From a virus: a stretch of 37,212 nt of DNA. Positions within the stretch are counted from its first letter, which is position 1. Each line of letters opens with the position of its first letter. Shown here piece by piece: positions 7,875 through 16,708 of the stretch. The DNA lies in IMG/VR virus record IMGVR_UViG_3300024255_000070, positions 1-37,212 of that record; one strand, given 5' to 3'. The notes below the pieces were generated by a model, which saw nothing but the letters and a program-made list of their open reading frames with translations, ran no database searches and had not been told where the DNA came from. A program made the translations under genes and the position numbers.

Positions 7875-10766
7875 ATGGAAATAGAAAAGAATATATCGTT
7901 TTTCATCGATCAACAATTTCCGGATATCTATAAACAAGATGGTCCAGAACTCGTTGCGCTGACTAGATATTATTATAAGTTTCTAGAGGAAGCTACAAAT
8001 CAAAGTCACCACGTTAATCGAAGGTTGTTTGATTATAAAGATGTAGACTCTACTGTTAAAGAATTACTCGTATTTTTCCACAAAAAGTTCCTAGCCGATT
8101 TACCGTTCAAAGAAAACAGTGTACCATTTCTAGTAAAAAATATTTTAGATCTTTATCGTCGAAAAGGTACACCTGCAGGTATTGAAACGTTCTTCTCGAT
8201 ATTCTATAATGAGTACGAGATTGATATTACGTATCCTGCAGAAAAGATGTTAAAGATATCGAATTCAAAATGGAAGCGTGGTGTTTATCTTCAGCTATAT
8301 TCTAATAATAATTCCTTTGTATCGTCGCTCGGTAAAAAATATACCTACGCAGATTTAATTTCAAAAAATATTCAAGGATCAGTTTCCGGTGCTAAGGCAG
8401 CTGTAAGCCGCATTAACTTTATTTTAATCGAAGGTACGCGCACTCCTATTATTTACATTGATGCAGTTCAAGGTAACTTCCAAAAGGATGATGACGTTCT
8501 TTCAAGTATCGATGGCGAGCTTGTTGACTTTGGTCGAGTCAATGGATCATTAAATGCTTTTGAAGTTGACACTAATAAAGATCGGGCAACAAACAATCGC
8601 GTTGGTGATATTTTAAATGTTGTATCAGATCAAGGTCGTGGTGGTAAAGCAGTTGTTAAAGGTCTTTCAGATAGTACTTCAGGAGAGATTAGTTACGAAC
8701 TCATTTATGGCGGTTATGGATACAGTGTTGAAAATACGAAACTTTTAGTTTCACAACAAACATTTATTCTCGATAATCCCGGCTTAGAATTTGTATTATA
8801 CGAACGAGTAAGAGATACTCAGAACAACGAAGGTATAGTATTAGGTCAAACAGAAAACGCCGTAGGAATATATGTAACGAACATCGTAACTATTCGCGGT
8901 GGTTTCCCTATTGCATTCGAAAATACTCGAAACATATTTGCAATAGACAGGGACCCAAGCAATCCAATTGATATTGACTTAGTTACACCTTACAATGTCA
9001 GCTCGCCAGGAACACAATATGCTGACGACGGTTTAGGTACGAGTGTTATTGCTGACATTAAAAACACAGTTTCAATATCAGTTATTACCGATCCAATCCA
9101 GCCTTATCTTACAACAACTCTCGATGCTGCTGATTATGGGGCAGTTACTCCAATGTCAGGTACTGCAAGTCCGGTAACGATTACTACTCCGCTTGAAGAT
9201 GCATTTGACTTAACACCAATTACAATTGGTCGTATCGAACTATTCCGTAATATTGCTTCAGGTGAGAATTATACTACACAGGTTTTTGCTCGGGCTCAAG
9301 ATCAGGTGATTAAGAATCTTGGACGTAAAGGACAAATAATACGGTTTGAAACACCGGCTGATGCAGGTGTATTTAGTATTGGTGAATTGATTACGGAAAA
9401 CTCTACTGGAAAGAGTGCTGAAGTAAATGCAATTGATACTACGAAGGGAACAATTAGTATTACACCATTTGCTTATTACGGGTTTGATGGTGTTAATGAT
9501 GTTCAAAAAGCAAACGGAGATCGTTTCAGTGTTGATGCAGTTCAAACAGATTATGAAAGCAAAGACTATGGTGATAACGCAATCGTAGAAACTGAAACAG
9601 AGTTTGCTATTGGACAAATTAGTAAAGTCGAGATTATTAACTCCGGCTTTGGATATGTCGCAAATACTGTAGGTGAATTACAAGATGAAGACGGTAACCG
9701 TAAGGCTTACGGTATTATTGAACAAAACACACAAGGTTTTACAGAAGGTTACTGGGCAGATTTTACTTCACATCTAAATGGATACGAACAACAACAAATT
9801 ACGATAGAAAATCCTATTTTACCTACATCGGATTTTGTAGAACAAACGCAAGCTGCTATTGTTGGTGAGACAACAATTCTTCCTATTGGTAATGTATGGA
9901 ATATTGGTGGATTTCAAATTATCTTTGGTAATAATCCCGTAAACATATTCCCAGATCTAGCGCCTCAATGGGCAGCATGGATGGAAAGCACTGCTTCTGA
10001 TGGGTACGCAATATATGATATGACTAAGCAAGGATTTCCGCTAAATGGTCCTGGATTAATACAATTCCAGCTTCTTGCTTCTGGTACAGCTGCTGAAGCA
10101 GTTACTCAAAGATGGAATGAAATTGTTGCACCTAACTTAAAGAGTCAGACTTGGTATGCAGGTCAAGAAGATGTTCTATGGATTCCATATCAAACTCAGT
10201 ATCTCTGGGATGAAGACTTCGCGAACTGGGGAGCAACTATAAGTTCAGACGGATTTCCTTATTTAGATGCAGATCAAGATGGTACAATTACTCCTGATGA
10301 TGTTACAATTTATGAGCGGATCGTTGCTGGCGGAGGTACGGTTGAGCAATTAAATAGATGGAATAATATTGTTGCACCTAGCATGAAGCAACAGGGCTTT
10401 TATGATTTGAGTCCTGAGTTATACGAATATGTTACGCAGTTTAAATACTTTAATGCTGGTGTACGTATTCAAGATAGCGATTTCTATCAAGACTATTCTT
10501 ACTTAATCAAGTCAACACTGCCATTAAGTATGTATGAAAGTACACTTAAAGAAAATGTACACTTAGCAGGAACAAAACTATTCGGTGACTTTGTTTATAA
10601 GGTTGAAGTACCGAATAATGCAAGAACTCGATTCTTCCGACGATTCAATGACGACGGAAGAGGTTCGCCATTAGACACAGCGAATACTGACAGCCTTGAA
10701 GCATCGGTAACGAACTTTACTGTTGATAGTTCTTTCATTACAGTTGACCACGAACCAACTAGTTAA
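7875..10766 (+). CDS. 7: gp7-like large baseplate wedge/structural protein with dockerin-like repeat
   Basis: The 963-residue length is near T4 gp7 (1032), and the gene has the same position after gp6. The conserved N-terminus (FFIDQQFPDIYKQDGPELVA, then YYKFLEEATN and NILDLYRRKGTPAGIETFF) is typical of a large structural protein found at this spot in marine T4-like phages. The middle (about 160-650) is beta-rich with Gly/Asp turns. Residues 690-860 contain two related units of about 83 residues, each ending RWNEIVAP or RWNNIVAP. The second has a perfect dockerin/EF-hand calcium loop (D798, D800, D802, G803, I805, D809), while the first (from D715) is degenerate. The name gp7 rests on position and size, so it is tentative. 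Confidence 0.6.
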   Translation: MEIEKNISFFIDQQFPDIYKQDGPELVALTRYYYKFLEEATNQSHHVNRRLFDYKDVDSTVKELLVFFHKKFLADLPFKENSVPFLVKNILDLYRRKGTPAGIETFFSIFYNEYEIDITYPAEKMLKISNSKWKRGVYLQLYSNNNSFVSSLGKKYTYADLISKNIQGSVSGAKAAVSRINFILIEGTRTPIIYIDAVQGNFQKDDDVLSSIDGELVDFGRVNGSLNAFEVDTNKDRATNNRVGDILNVVSDQGRGGKAVVKGLSDSTSGEISYELIYGGYGYSVENTKLLVSQQTFILDNPGLEFVLYERVRDTQNNEGIVLGQTENAVGIYVTNIVTIRGGFPIAFENTRNIFAIDRDPSNPIDIDLVTPYNVSSPGTQYADDGLGTSVIADIKNTVSISVITDPIQPYLTTTLDAADYGAVTPMSGTASPVTITTPLEDAFDLTPITIGRIELFRNIASGENYTTQVFARAQDQVIKNLGRKGQIIRFETPADAGVFSIGELITENSTGKSAEVNAIDTTKGTISITPFAYYGFDGVNDVQKANGDRFSVDAVQTDYESKDYGDNAIVETETEFAIGQISKVEIINSGFGYVANTVGELQDEDGNRKAYGIIEQNTQGFTEGYWADFTSHLNGYEQQQITIENPILPTSDFVEQTQAAIVGETTILPIGNVWNIGGFQIIFGNNPVNIFPDLAPQWAAWMESTASDGYAIYDMTKQGFPLNGPGLIQFQLLASGTAAEAVTQRWNEIVAPNLKSQTWYAGQEDVLWIPYQTQYLWDEDFANWGATISSDGFPYLDADQDGTITPDDVTIYERIVAGGGTVEQLNRWNNIVAPSMKQQGFYDLSPELYEYVTQFKYFNAGVRIQDSDFYQDYSYLIKSTLPLSMYESTLKENVHLAGTKLFGDFVYKVEVPNNARTRFFRRFNDDGRGSPLDTANTDSLEASVTNFTVDSSFITVDHEPTS

Positions 10767-10772
10767 TAAATA
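10765..10772 (+). promoter_or_regulatory. Candidate T4-type late promoter element (AATAAATA)
   Basis: The octamer AATAAATA fits the NATAAATA late-promoter consensus of T4-like phages (7 of 8 to TATAAATA). It lies in a short intergenic gap, 33 bases before the start of the cupredoxin fibre gene. T4 late promoters need only this element, read by gp55/gp33-modified polymerase. Confidence 0.5.
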
Positions 10773-10804
10773 TTTAGTTAACCAAACTCTAGGAAAAAAA
10801 TGCT

Positions 10805-12574
10805 ATGGCCAAGCAGATAATTAATATCGGTGCATCAGCGAACGACGGAACAGGTGATCCGTTAAGGAATGCATTCGATAAAGCAAACGATAACTTCACG
10901 GAATTATATTTCGCATTAGGTAGTTCTACAAATGCAGAAGTTCTTTTCGATCAAAATGGAGCATTCGATCTTGTTGGAAAACCTCATAAAATTTCATTCT
11001 TGCACGATACAGAAGAATCATTACTCGCTCTAAGCCCAAGTACTTATCACGGATCTATTGGGCATGCTCACGATACAGGCGCATTGTATTACGCTCACGG
11101 TGAATGGCGTAAAGTGTTAACAGACACTTCAGCTGGTGCAGTAACAAACTATTCCGATCCTTTAAACAACATCGTTTACTCAACCAATATTACTAATAGT
11201 GAAACCGTTGATTATGTACTTAAATCAAATGCAGATGGTACATATACTTGGGTAGCTCAAAGTGGTGGCGGTGGTTCAAGCACTATAATCGGTTTATCTG
11301 ATACACCAAGTTCGTTTGGCACGGCCGGCCAAGCATTGGTTGTTAACAGTAATGCTGATGGTTTGGTATTCGATGATATCTCTGGTGGCGGTGGATCTTA
11401 TGCTGATAGCGATGTTGATGCTCATATCAATGTAAGTGGCGCTAGCGAAAACGATATATTAAGTTGGAACGGTACTGACTATTCTTGGATTTCACAAAGT
11501 GGTGGTGGTGCATATAATGATAACGCAGTAAGTGCTCACCTAAACGTAAGTAGTGCAAGTGCAAACCAAGTATTACAGTGGGATGGTTCAGATTTTGCAT
11601 GGGCCGCATTATCAGGTGGCGGTGGTTCAACTGCTATGGCTGATATTACTGATACTACAATTACAAATCCACAATCTGATGATATTTTAAAATACTTCGG
11701 TAGTGATGGGACTTGGAGAAACGTAACGTTCACTCCAACTTATTTAAACATCAGTGAACAGCCTGCCGGTGTTTCAGATAAAGCATTATTTGAAAACAGT
11801 TTCTTAAATGCTACCACTGTATTAAAGGTTACTAATAATGGTTCTTCTTCATATCGTTTTGACCAATATGGTACAGCTGATAACCCAACAATTTATGTAA
11901 AAGCAGGAACGACAGTTGGATTTGATTTAACTGGTGCAGGTGGTGCTGTACACCCATTCGTAATTCAAACTGCGGCAGGTGCAGATTATAATGAAGGACT
12001 AGTTGCACTTGATTTAGGAGTCTATTACGAAGGTTCAGCTGCAAACGCAGGAATAGGTGGCGCTTTATTCTGGAAAATTCCAGCAGGTATTTCTGGTAAC
12101 TATAGGTACATATGTCAAGCACACTCGAGTATGGTTGGTACTATTGTAATTGAACCTGCGGCCGGTAACAGCGGCGGCGGCGGAGGTGGTTCACTATCTC
12201 GAGCTACCGAATCCGAACAAGCAACTAGCCTCAACGCTGGATCGAGTACTAACTTATCATTCGCAAACTTAGGTATTTCGTATGCCTTGTATACATGCCA
12301 AGTAGATGCACCTTGCTGGGTTCGTATCTATAGTGATACAGCATCTCGAACAGCTGATGCTTCTCGAACTCAAGGTGAAGATCCACCAGAAGGTGGAGGC
12401 GTTATTGCCGAGTTTATTGCGACTCAATCAGGAACAACTGAGTTTAAAGTAACTCCGGCAATTTACGGATATGTTGATGATTCAGAAACAACTGTTCCGG
12501 TTACTGTTACAAACATAGACTCAGGAACTGCAACAATTACCGTATCCTTAACAGGGTTAGTATTAGAGAGCTAA
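10805..12574 (+). CDS. Glycine-linked tail-fibre protein with an embedded cupredoxin (type 1 copper) domain
   Basis: The product has 589 residues. The N-terminus (INIGASANDGTGDPLRNAF, then DKANDNFTELY) is a recurring tail-fibre attachment motif of marine phages. Residues 110-275 are three or four beta units joined by Gly-rich linkers (near 153-157, 194-197, 233-235, 271-274). Residues 335-450 form a cupredoxin: VKAGTTVGF, then VHPFVI with ligand H383 and YRYICQAHSSMVG with C437, H440 and M443, the Cys-x2-His-x2-Met spacing of amicyanin-type sites. A poly-Gly linker (457-462) leads to a C-terminal beta-sandwich (ALYTCQVDAPCWVRIYSDTA) common in marine phage fibres. AGGA precedes ATG 10805; an upstream out-of-frame ATG at 10800 opens only seven codons. 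No signal peptide is seen. The role of copper is unknown. Confidence 0.8.
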   Translation: MAKQIINIGASANDGTGDPLRNAFDKANDNFTELYFALGSSTNAEVLFDQNGAFDLVGKPHKISFLHDTEESLLALSPSTYHGSIGHAHDTGALYYAHGEWRKVLTDTSAGAVTNYSDPLNNIVYSTNITNSETVDYVLKSNADGTYTWVAQSGGGGSSTIIGLSDTPSSFGTAGQALVVNSNADGLVFDDISGGGGSYADSDVDAHINVSGASENDILSWNGTDYSWISQSGGGAYNDNAVSAHLNVSSASANQVLQWDGSDFAWAALSGGGGSTAMADITDTTITNPQSDDILKYFGSDGTWRNVTFTPTYLNISEQPAGVSDKALFENSFLNATTVLKVTNNGSSSYRFDQYGTADNPTIYVKAGTTVGFDLTGAGGAVHPFVIQTAAGADYNEGLVALDLGVYYEGSAANAGIGGALFWKIPAGISGNYRYICQAHSSMVGTIVIEPAAGNSGGGGGGSLSRATESEQATSLNAGSSTNLSFANLGISYALYTCQVDAPCWVRIYSDTASRTADASRTQGEDPPEGGGVIAEFIATQSGTTEFKVTPAIYGYVDDSETTVPVTVTNIDSGTATITVSLTGLVLES

Positions 12575-12575
12575 T

Positions 12576-15017
12576 ATGGAAAAGCATAAGCATACAGTTG
12601 TTCTCGTAAAAGGAACTAACGAACCAGAGTTTCTAGCAAATGAAGCTGCAGGAATGCAGGTCAAATCTAATCTAAGTTTATTAGATAGTTTGATTTCAAT
12701 GATGCTAACAGACGAAGAGGTTGCTACGCTTAAAGCAAGTGAAAAGGTCCGAGATGTAGTACCAGAATTACAAGTTGAAGACGCTTCTTATAATACAATC
12801 GGGTCACCTAATTATGAAAGAGGAGATGGAACTACTCCACAAAGATTAGTTGCTAATGATTGGGATAACGCCGGTCTCGGGGTTGCGGATGGTTTAGATT
12901 ATTCTCCAATGGCATTATTGTATACTGGCGGAGCAACCCCTACAGCAAATGAAACATCAAATTTTATCCTTTCCGGCTCGACTGGTTACGGATATCACTC
13001 TAATGCAGAAGGAGTCTCACGAAGCTTACCGATTAATTCGACGACTGAAGACCCTTTTTTCGACGGTCAAGTAATACAAAACTACGCAGGTGAATATGTA
13101 GATATTGTTGCTGTTGAAGCAGGATCACCAACAACCTCTTATGATAGCTGGCACAATAGTCCACATGTAGACTTTTGCGGATTGGGAGCTAACTCGGGTA
13201 CATCAAGGTTTGTTCCAATGAACTGGGAAGACTACGAACCTAACTTAGTGAGCTTTAACCAAGTTGATAACGGATCTGAATATTTTAGCGCTCACGCGAT
13301 TGGTGTATTAAGTGCTACAGGTGGTAAAGCCTCTGGTTGGGCTTTTAACGCATCTTTAAGAGTCGTATATTTGGGCGACGGTGTTGCTGAAGCAATGAAT
13401 GCAGTATTAGCGTGGCATCAAAGTAAACCTGTTAATCCTAACACTGGTATACGTAATGCAACTGTTGTAACTGGAGCTTGGATTTATACAACTGATGGGA
13501 TGAATGGTGGTATCCCAGTAGATAAAGTTAAAGCTATAACGTATTATCCTGATGGGCCAAACAATTCGCTGGGAAATCCCATTGACTCGCCTATAACAAT
13601 TAACCGAGGTGATCCACAACTAGCAACATTTAACTATAAAGTGACTGCTAACGGATCAAGTGCTTATCGTTTTGAAGGATATGACCGAGGTACTTACCGA
13701 CCAACTGGCAGCGTTTTAGCTAGTCAAGATAATCCCACGCTAGTTTTAAAAGCCGGTGACACGGTTGTTTTAGACGCAAGTAGTGTAGGTTCTCATCCTA
13801 TCGAAATTATTGACCACTCGACCTTAGAAGTAAGGACTGACTCGTGGATTACAGGTCAAGGAACTGCTACGGTTACTATTACAGTGCCTGCAAACACCTC
13901 AACTCTTCTTAAGTATAGGTGTACATTACACTCTGGAATGATAGGTGCGATAGTAGCCACTTCGTGGAGTTCAACTAGCTGGGAAGGTGATTTAAGACCT
14001 TTTGCAAATGCTAATATCGCTCCTCGTTTAATAGTAGATCCTTCTGACAGTACAGCTAAGTGGACGATACCATATAACCGTGACCTTCGAGATACAGCAT
14101 TTGACACTATCTTAGATAACTACGATACTGTCGGCGGAATATATTATTTTCAAAGTGCTGGCAATTATGCAATAGCAGGTGAGGTAGGTCCAGAACATCA
14201 GCATTGGCATAACCAGTTAAGTGTAGCTGCAGGGGAAAGTTACATATCAATAGGTATTTCATCTAGCCGATATACTTTAGCTAATTTAACTGCTGTTAAT
14301 GAAGGAGAAGGCCCGCTCGGTTCTGGTTATGAACAATTTTATCCTAACCGCTCTTTTAGAGGATGCTATTCAAACGAGATCACAGTTGCAGCGGCGACTA
14401 CATCCCGGTTGTATCCTTATTTAGATGGTTTTAGTGATAGAGGACCGGGCATAGACATTGCAGCTCCGGGGTCTAACACATTTAGTAGTTACCCAGTTGG
14501 CTCAATGCAAACTACTGATCAAAATGGTTATACATGGTCAGGATTTGGTGGAACGAGCTGTGCAGGACCTAGGGCTGCTGGGGCTGCAGCCTTAATGATA
14601 GATGACTTTTACTTGAAGCGCGGAACATATCCAAGCATAGCTCAACTTAAAGAGCAAATACAAAATGATAGCAAAAATATTGTACGGGGCGTTGACTTCT
14701 CAAGCACCAATTGGATCATAACTGCATATAACACAAAAACCGATACTACACAAGGGTCGGCCGGTGAAAAAGTTGTCCAGTACCTAGATGGGGCCAGCTC
14801 AGATGTTTATAGCATTTACGCAAACGATTTTAAAAACGGCGGCAGTGACATTACTGATTTACACGGGAATACTACTCAAATGATTAATGTTCCGTGGGCT
14901 GTTCGTAATTCACCGGGAAAGTACATGAATCATGGCGCAGCATTTGCACCTCGACATAAAGAAAGGCCTGCGAGTGGAAATGTATTTCCTAGAAGAAAGA
15001 AGACAATTGAGGTATAG
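12576..15017 (+). CDS. Subtilisin-like (S8) protease homologue with an inserted cupredoxin domain
   Basis: The product has 813 residues. Residues 1-72 resemble an I9-type propeptide (HTVVLVKGTN, then MLTDEEVATLKASEKVRDVVPEL). The catalytic domain starts near 165. The usual DTG motif reads VDIVAVEAG, with E181 where Asp is expected. The His motif is YFSAHAIGVLSA with H240, the oxyanion Asn is QSAGN with N530, and the Ser motif is GGTSCAGPRAAG with S661; SDRGPGIDIAAPG (about 620-632) is also typical. Between H240 and N530, residues 345-462 form a cupredoxin with H407, C449, H452 and M455. The C-terminus is basic (PRRKKTIEV). It sits between gp7-like and gp8-like genes, one base after the cupredoxin fibre gene. 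It may process virion or host surface proteins, or be a weak or inactive structural protein. Confidence 0.82.
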   Translation: MEKHKHTVVLVKGTNEPEFLANEAAGMQVKSNLSLLDSLISMMLTDEEVATLKASEKVRDVVPELQVEDASYNTIGSPNYERGDGTTPQRLVANDWDNAGLGVADGLDYSPMALLYTGGATPTANETSNFILSGSTGYGYHSNAEGVSRSLPINSTTEDPFFDGQVIQNYAGEYVDIVAVEAGSPTTSYDSWHNSPHVDFCGLGANSGTSRFVPMNWEDYEPNLVSFNQVDNGSEYFSAHAIGVLSATGGKASGWAFNASLRVVYLGDGVAEAMNAVLAWHQSKPVNPNTGIRNATVVTGAWIYTTDGMNGGIPVDKVKAITYYPDGPNNSLGNPIDSPITINRGDPQLATFNYKVTANGSSAYRFEGYDRGTYRPTGSVLASQDNPTLVLKAGDTVVLDASSVGSHPIEIIDHSTLEVRTDSWITGQGTATVTITVPANTSTLLKYRCTLHSGMIGAIVATSWSSTSWEGDLRPFANANIAPRLIVDPSDSTAKWTIPYNRDLRDTAFDTILDNYDTVGGIYYFQSAGNYAIAGEVGPEHQHWHNQLSVAAGESYISIGISSSRYTLANLTAVNEGEGPLGSGYEQFYPNRSFRGCYSNEITVAAATTSRLYPYLDGFSDRGPGIDIAAPGSNTFSSYPVGSMQTTDQNGYTWSGFGGTSCAGPRAAGAAALMIDDFYLKRGTYPSIAQLKEQIQNDSKNIVRGVDFSSTNWIITAYNTKTDTTQGSAGEKVVQYLDGASSDVYSIYANDFKNGGSDITDLHGNTTQMINVPWAVRNSPGKYMNHGAAFAPRHKERPASGNVFPRRKKTIEV

Positions 15018-15025
15018 AGGATGAT

Positions 15026-15033
15026 AATAAATA
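15026..15033 (+). promoter_or_regulatory. Candidate T4-type late promoter element (AATAAATA)
   Basis: AATAAATA in the 47-base gap between the protease and gp8 genes matches NATAAATA and lies 32 bases before the gp8 start. The spacing is almost the same as at 10765-10772, which supports a real promoter re-initiating transcription at gp8. Confidence 0.5.
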
Positions 15034-15064
15034 AAGTAAACCAGCATCGAACAACGGGGCAATC

Positions 15065-16693
15065 ATGCCAGAGATTCTAAGCACCAATCTAAAAAGTGAC
15101 TTGAATAGACTCTTCCTTGAACAATCAAGAGCAAGCGAAGATTACTATCTTTTTGTGTCGTCAATCGGCCCGTTCGATCCTTCGGATTCTTTATTTTCAA
15201 AAAATGAATTTTTAGAGAAAACACTGTTTGCTAAGAAAATATCGTCTAACGATATGCATTACATGATTAAGTATTATCCTTGGCAGAAAGGATTAGTATT
15301 CGAAGAGTATGACGACCAAGTTGATCTTACCGGTGTTAAGTTCTATGCCGTTGTCGGTCCAAACGATAATGACACTGGAGACTATCGAGTTTATAAATGC
15401 TTAAACAATAACGATCGAACTGAGGTTTCAAACCCACCTAACTGGGCTGAAACAACTCCTAATCAAATATATGAAACAGCTGATGGGTATGTTTGGAAGT
15501 TTATGTATAAGCTTACCGACCTTCAATTCGAAGCATACAACGCTGTTGGTTATATTCCATTAGTTGACGATTATGTTATCGATCCTCCTACGAGTACAGG
15601 TAGCCAAGTCTCTGACATATTAGTTGTTAATCCTAATGATAACTTTGGATATAAAGAAGAGCGTGGTGCTTTAGTAGGTAGTCCATATTCGACTGGTATT
15701 ATTATTGTTGATCCTTCAACTGTAGTAAGTCCAACAACAAATTATTATACTGGGCAATATCTAATAACAACGAATCCTGATGGTGTAACAACAAGAATAT
15801 TTAAAATCACTTATTACTTCTATAATAAGAATACAGGTAATGCTCAGATACGAGTTGGTGGTGAGTTAATTACAGGTGCAGCAAATCCAGTTGCAGCTGG
15901 TGTTACTCAAAACGCTTCTTGGAAAATCTTACCAGAAGTTAAGATTGAAGGTGATGGTACAGGTGCTATTGGAATACCTAATATTGTCGATAGCCAAATT
16001 CGAAGCATTCAATTAATTGAGCCAGGCACCGGCTATCATAATATTACAATTACTGTTACAGATCCTCGAGTTGACTTTAGACCAGGGCAATCTGGAAGTG
16101 ATGAAGTTCGTTGTATTTTACGAGCTAGGCTAACACCTGATGGCGGCCACGGATATAACTTTATTGACGAATTTAAATGTAAGCACTTTATGCTTTATGC
16201 TTATATTACAGCAGATGATAATACACAAATTGGTGATAGCAATACTTACACAGGGGTAGGAATTGTAAAAGAACCAACTTTTCATGATACCACTCCAGTT
16301 ATTTTTGATAACCGTATTGCAATTACAACTGATGATATAGATAAGGTATCTGCAAATACAGTGTTAACACAACTAAGTAGTGGTAATATAGTAACATTCT
16401 CAGGAGTAGTACACGAGGTTGATGAAGATAATAATACCTTCTATTTAGCTGAATACATGGGACCTTATCCTAACAATCCAGCAACAGGAGACGGTGACAC
16501 TTCATTAGATCTTACTTTACCGCTTAGAAATATAACAGGTCAAACAATTACTATAAATAGTCCAGTAGAAGACAACATCGTGATGTCGAACTACCAACAA
16601 CGCTCAGGCGAAGTGTACTTCATGGAAAACTTTTTCCCACTTGCGAGAACGGACCTTTCTAGAGAAGAATTTAAGTTTGTACTGGAACTTTAA
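15065..16693 (+). CDS. 8: gp8-like baseplate wedge protein
   Basis: The product has 542 residues, larger than T4 gp8 (334), as is usual in marine relatives. The N-terminal block matches the gp8 family: LNRLFLEQSRASEDYYLFVS, then PWQKGLVFEEYDD, VYKCLNNND, and DGYVWKFMYKLTD (about residues 140-155). The end (VMSNYQQRSGEVYFMENFFP, then LARTDLSREEFKFVLEL) is also typical. In T4, gp8 dimers bind gp7 and gp10 in the outer wedge. The ribosome site is weak (GGGGC about 8 bases upstream of ATG 15065). A candidate late promoter precedes it. Confidence 0.85.
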   Translation: MPEILSTNLKSDLNRLFLEQSRASEDYYLFVSSIGPFDPSDSLFSKNEFLEKTLFAKKISSNDMHYMIKYYPWQKGLVFEEYDDQVDLTGVKFYAVVGPNDNDTGDYRVYKCLNNNDRTEVSNPPNWAETTPNQIYETADGYVWKFMYKLTDLQFEAYNAVGYIPLVDDYVIDPPTSTGSQVSDILVVNPNDNFGYKEERGALVGSPYSTGIIIVDPSTVVSPTTNYYTGQYLITTNPDGVTTRIFKITYYFYNKNTGNAQIRVGGELITGAANPVAAGVTQNASWKILPEVKIEGDGTGAIGIPNIVDSQIRSIQLIEPGTGYHNITITVTDPRVDFRPGQSGSDEVRCILRARLTPDGGHGYNFIDEFKCKHFMLYAYITADDNTQIGDSNTYTGVGIVKEPTFHDTTPVIFDNRIAITTDDIDKVSANTVLTQLSSGNIVTFSGVVHEVDEDNNTFYLAEYMGPYPNNPATGDGDTSLDLTLPLRNITGQTITINSPVEDNIVMSNYQQRSGEVYFMENFFPLARTDLSREEFKFVLEL

Positions 16694-16708
16694 GGAATTT
16701 AATTAGAT

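Noticed and set aside
9258-9617. 119-codon antisense open frame within the gp7-like gene
   Set aside because: It lies wholly inside a strongly supported + strand gene, has low-complexity Ile/Asn/Cys composition, no ribosome site was evident, and all other genes are on the + strand.
11800-12160. Cupredoxin read as a captured photosynthetic plastocyanin gene
   Set aside because: It is an internal domain without a signal peptide, has Cys-x2-His-x2-Met spacing unlike plastocyanin's longer His-Met gap, and is fused to fibre domains.
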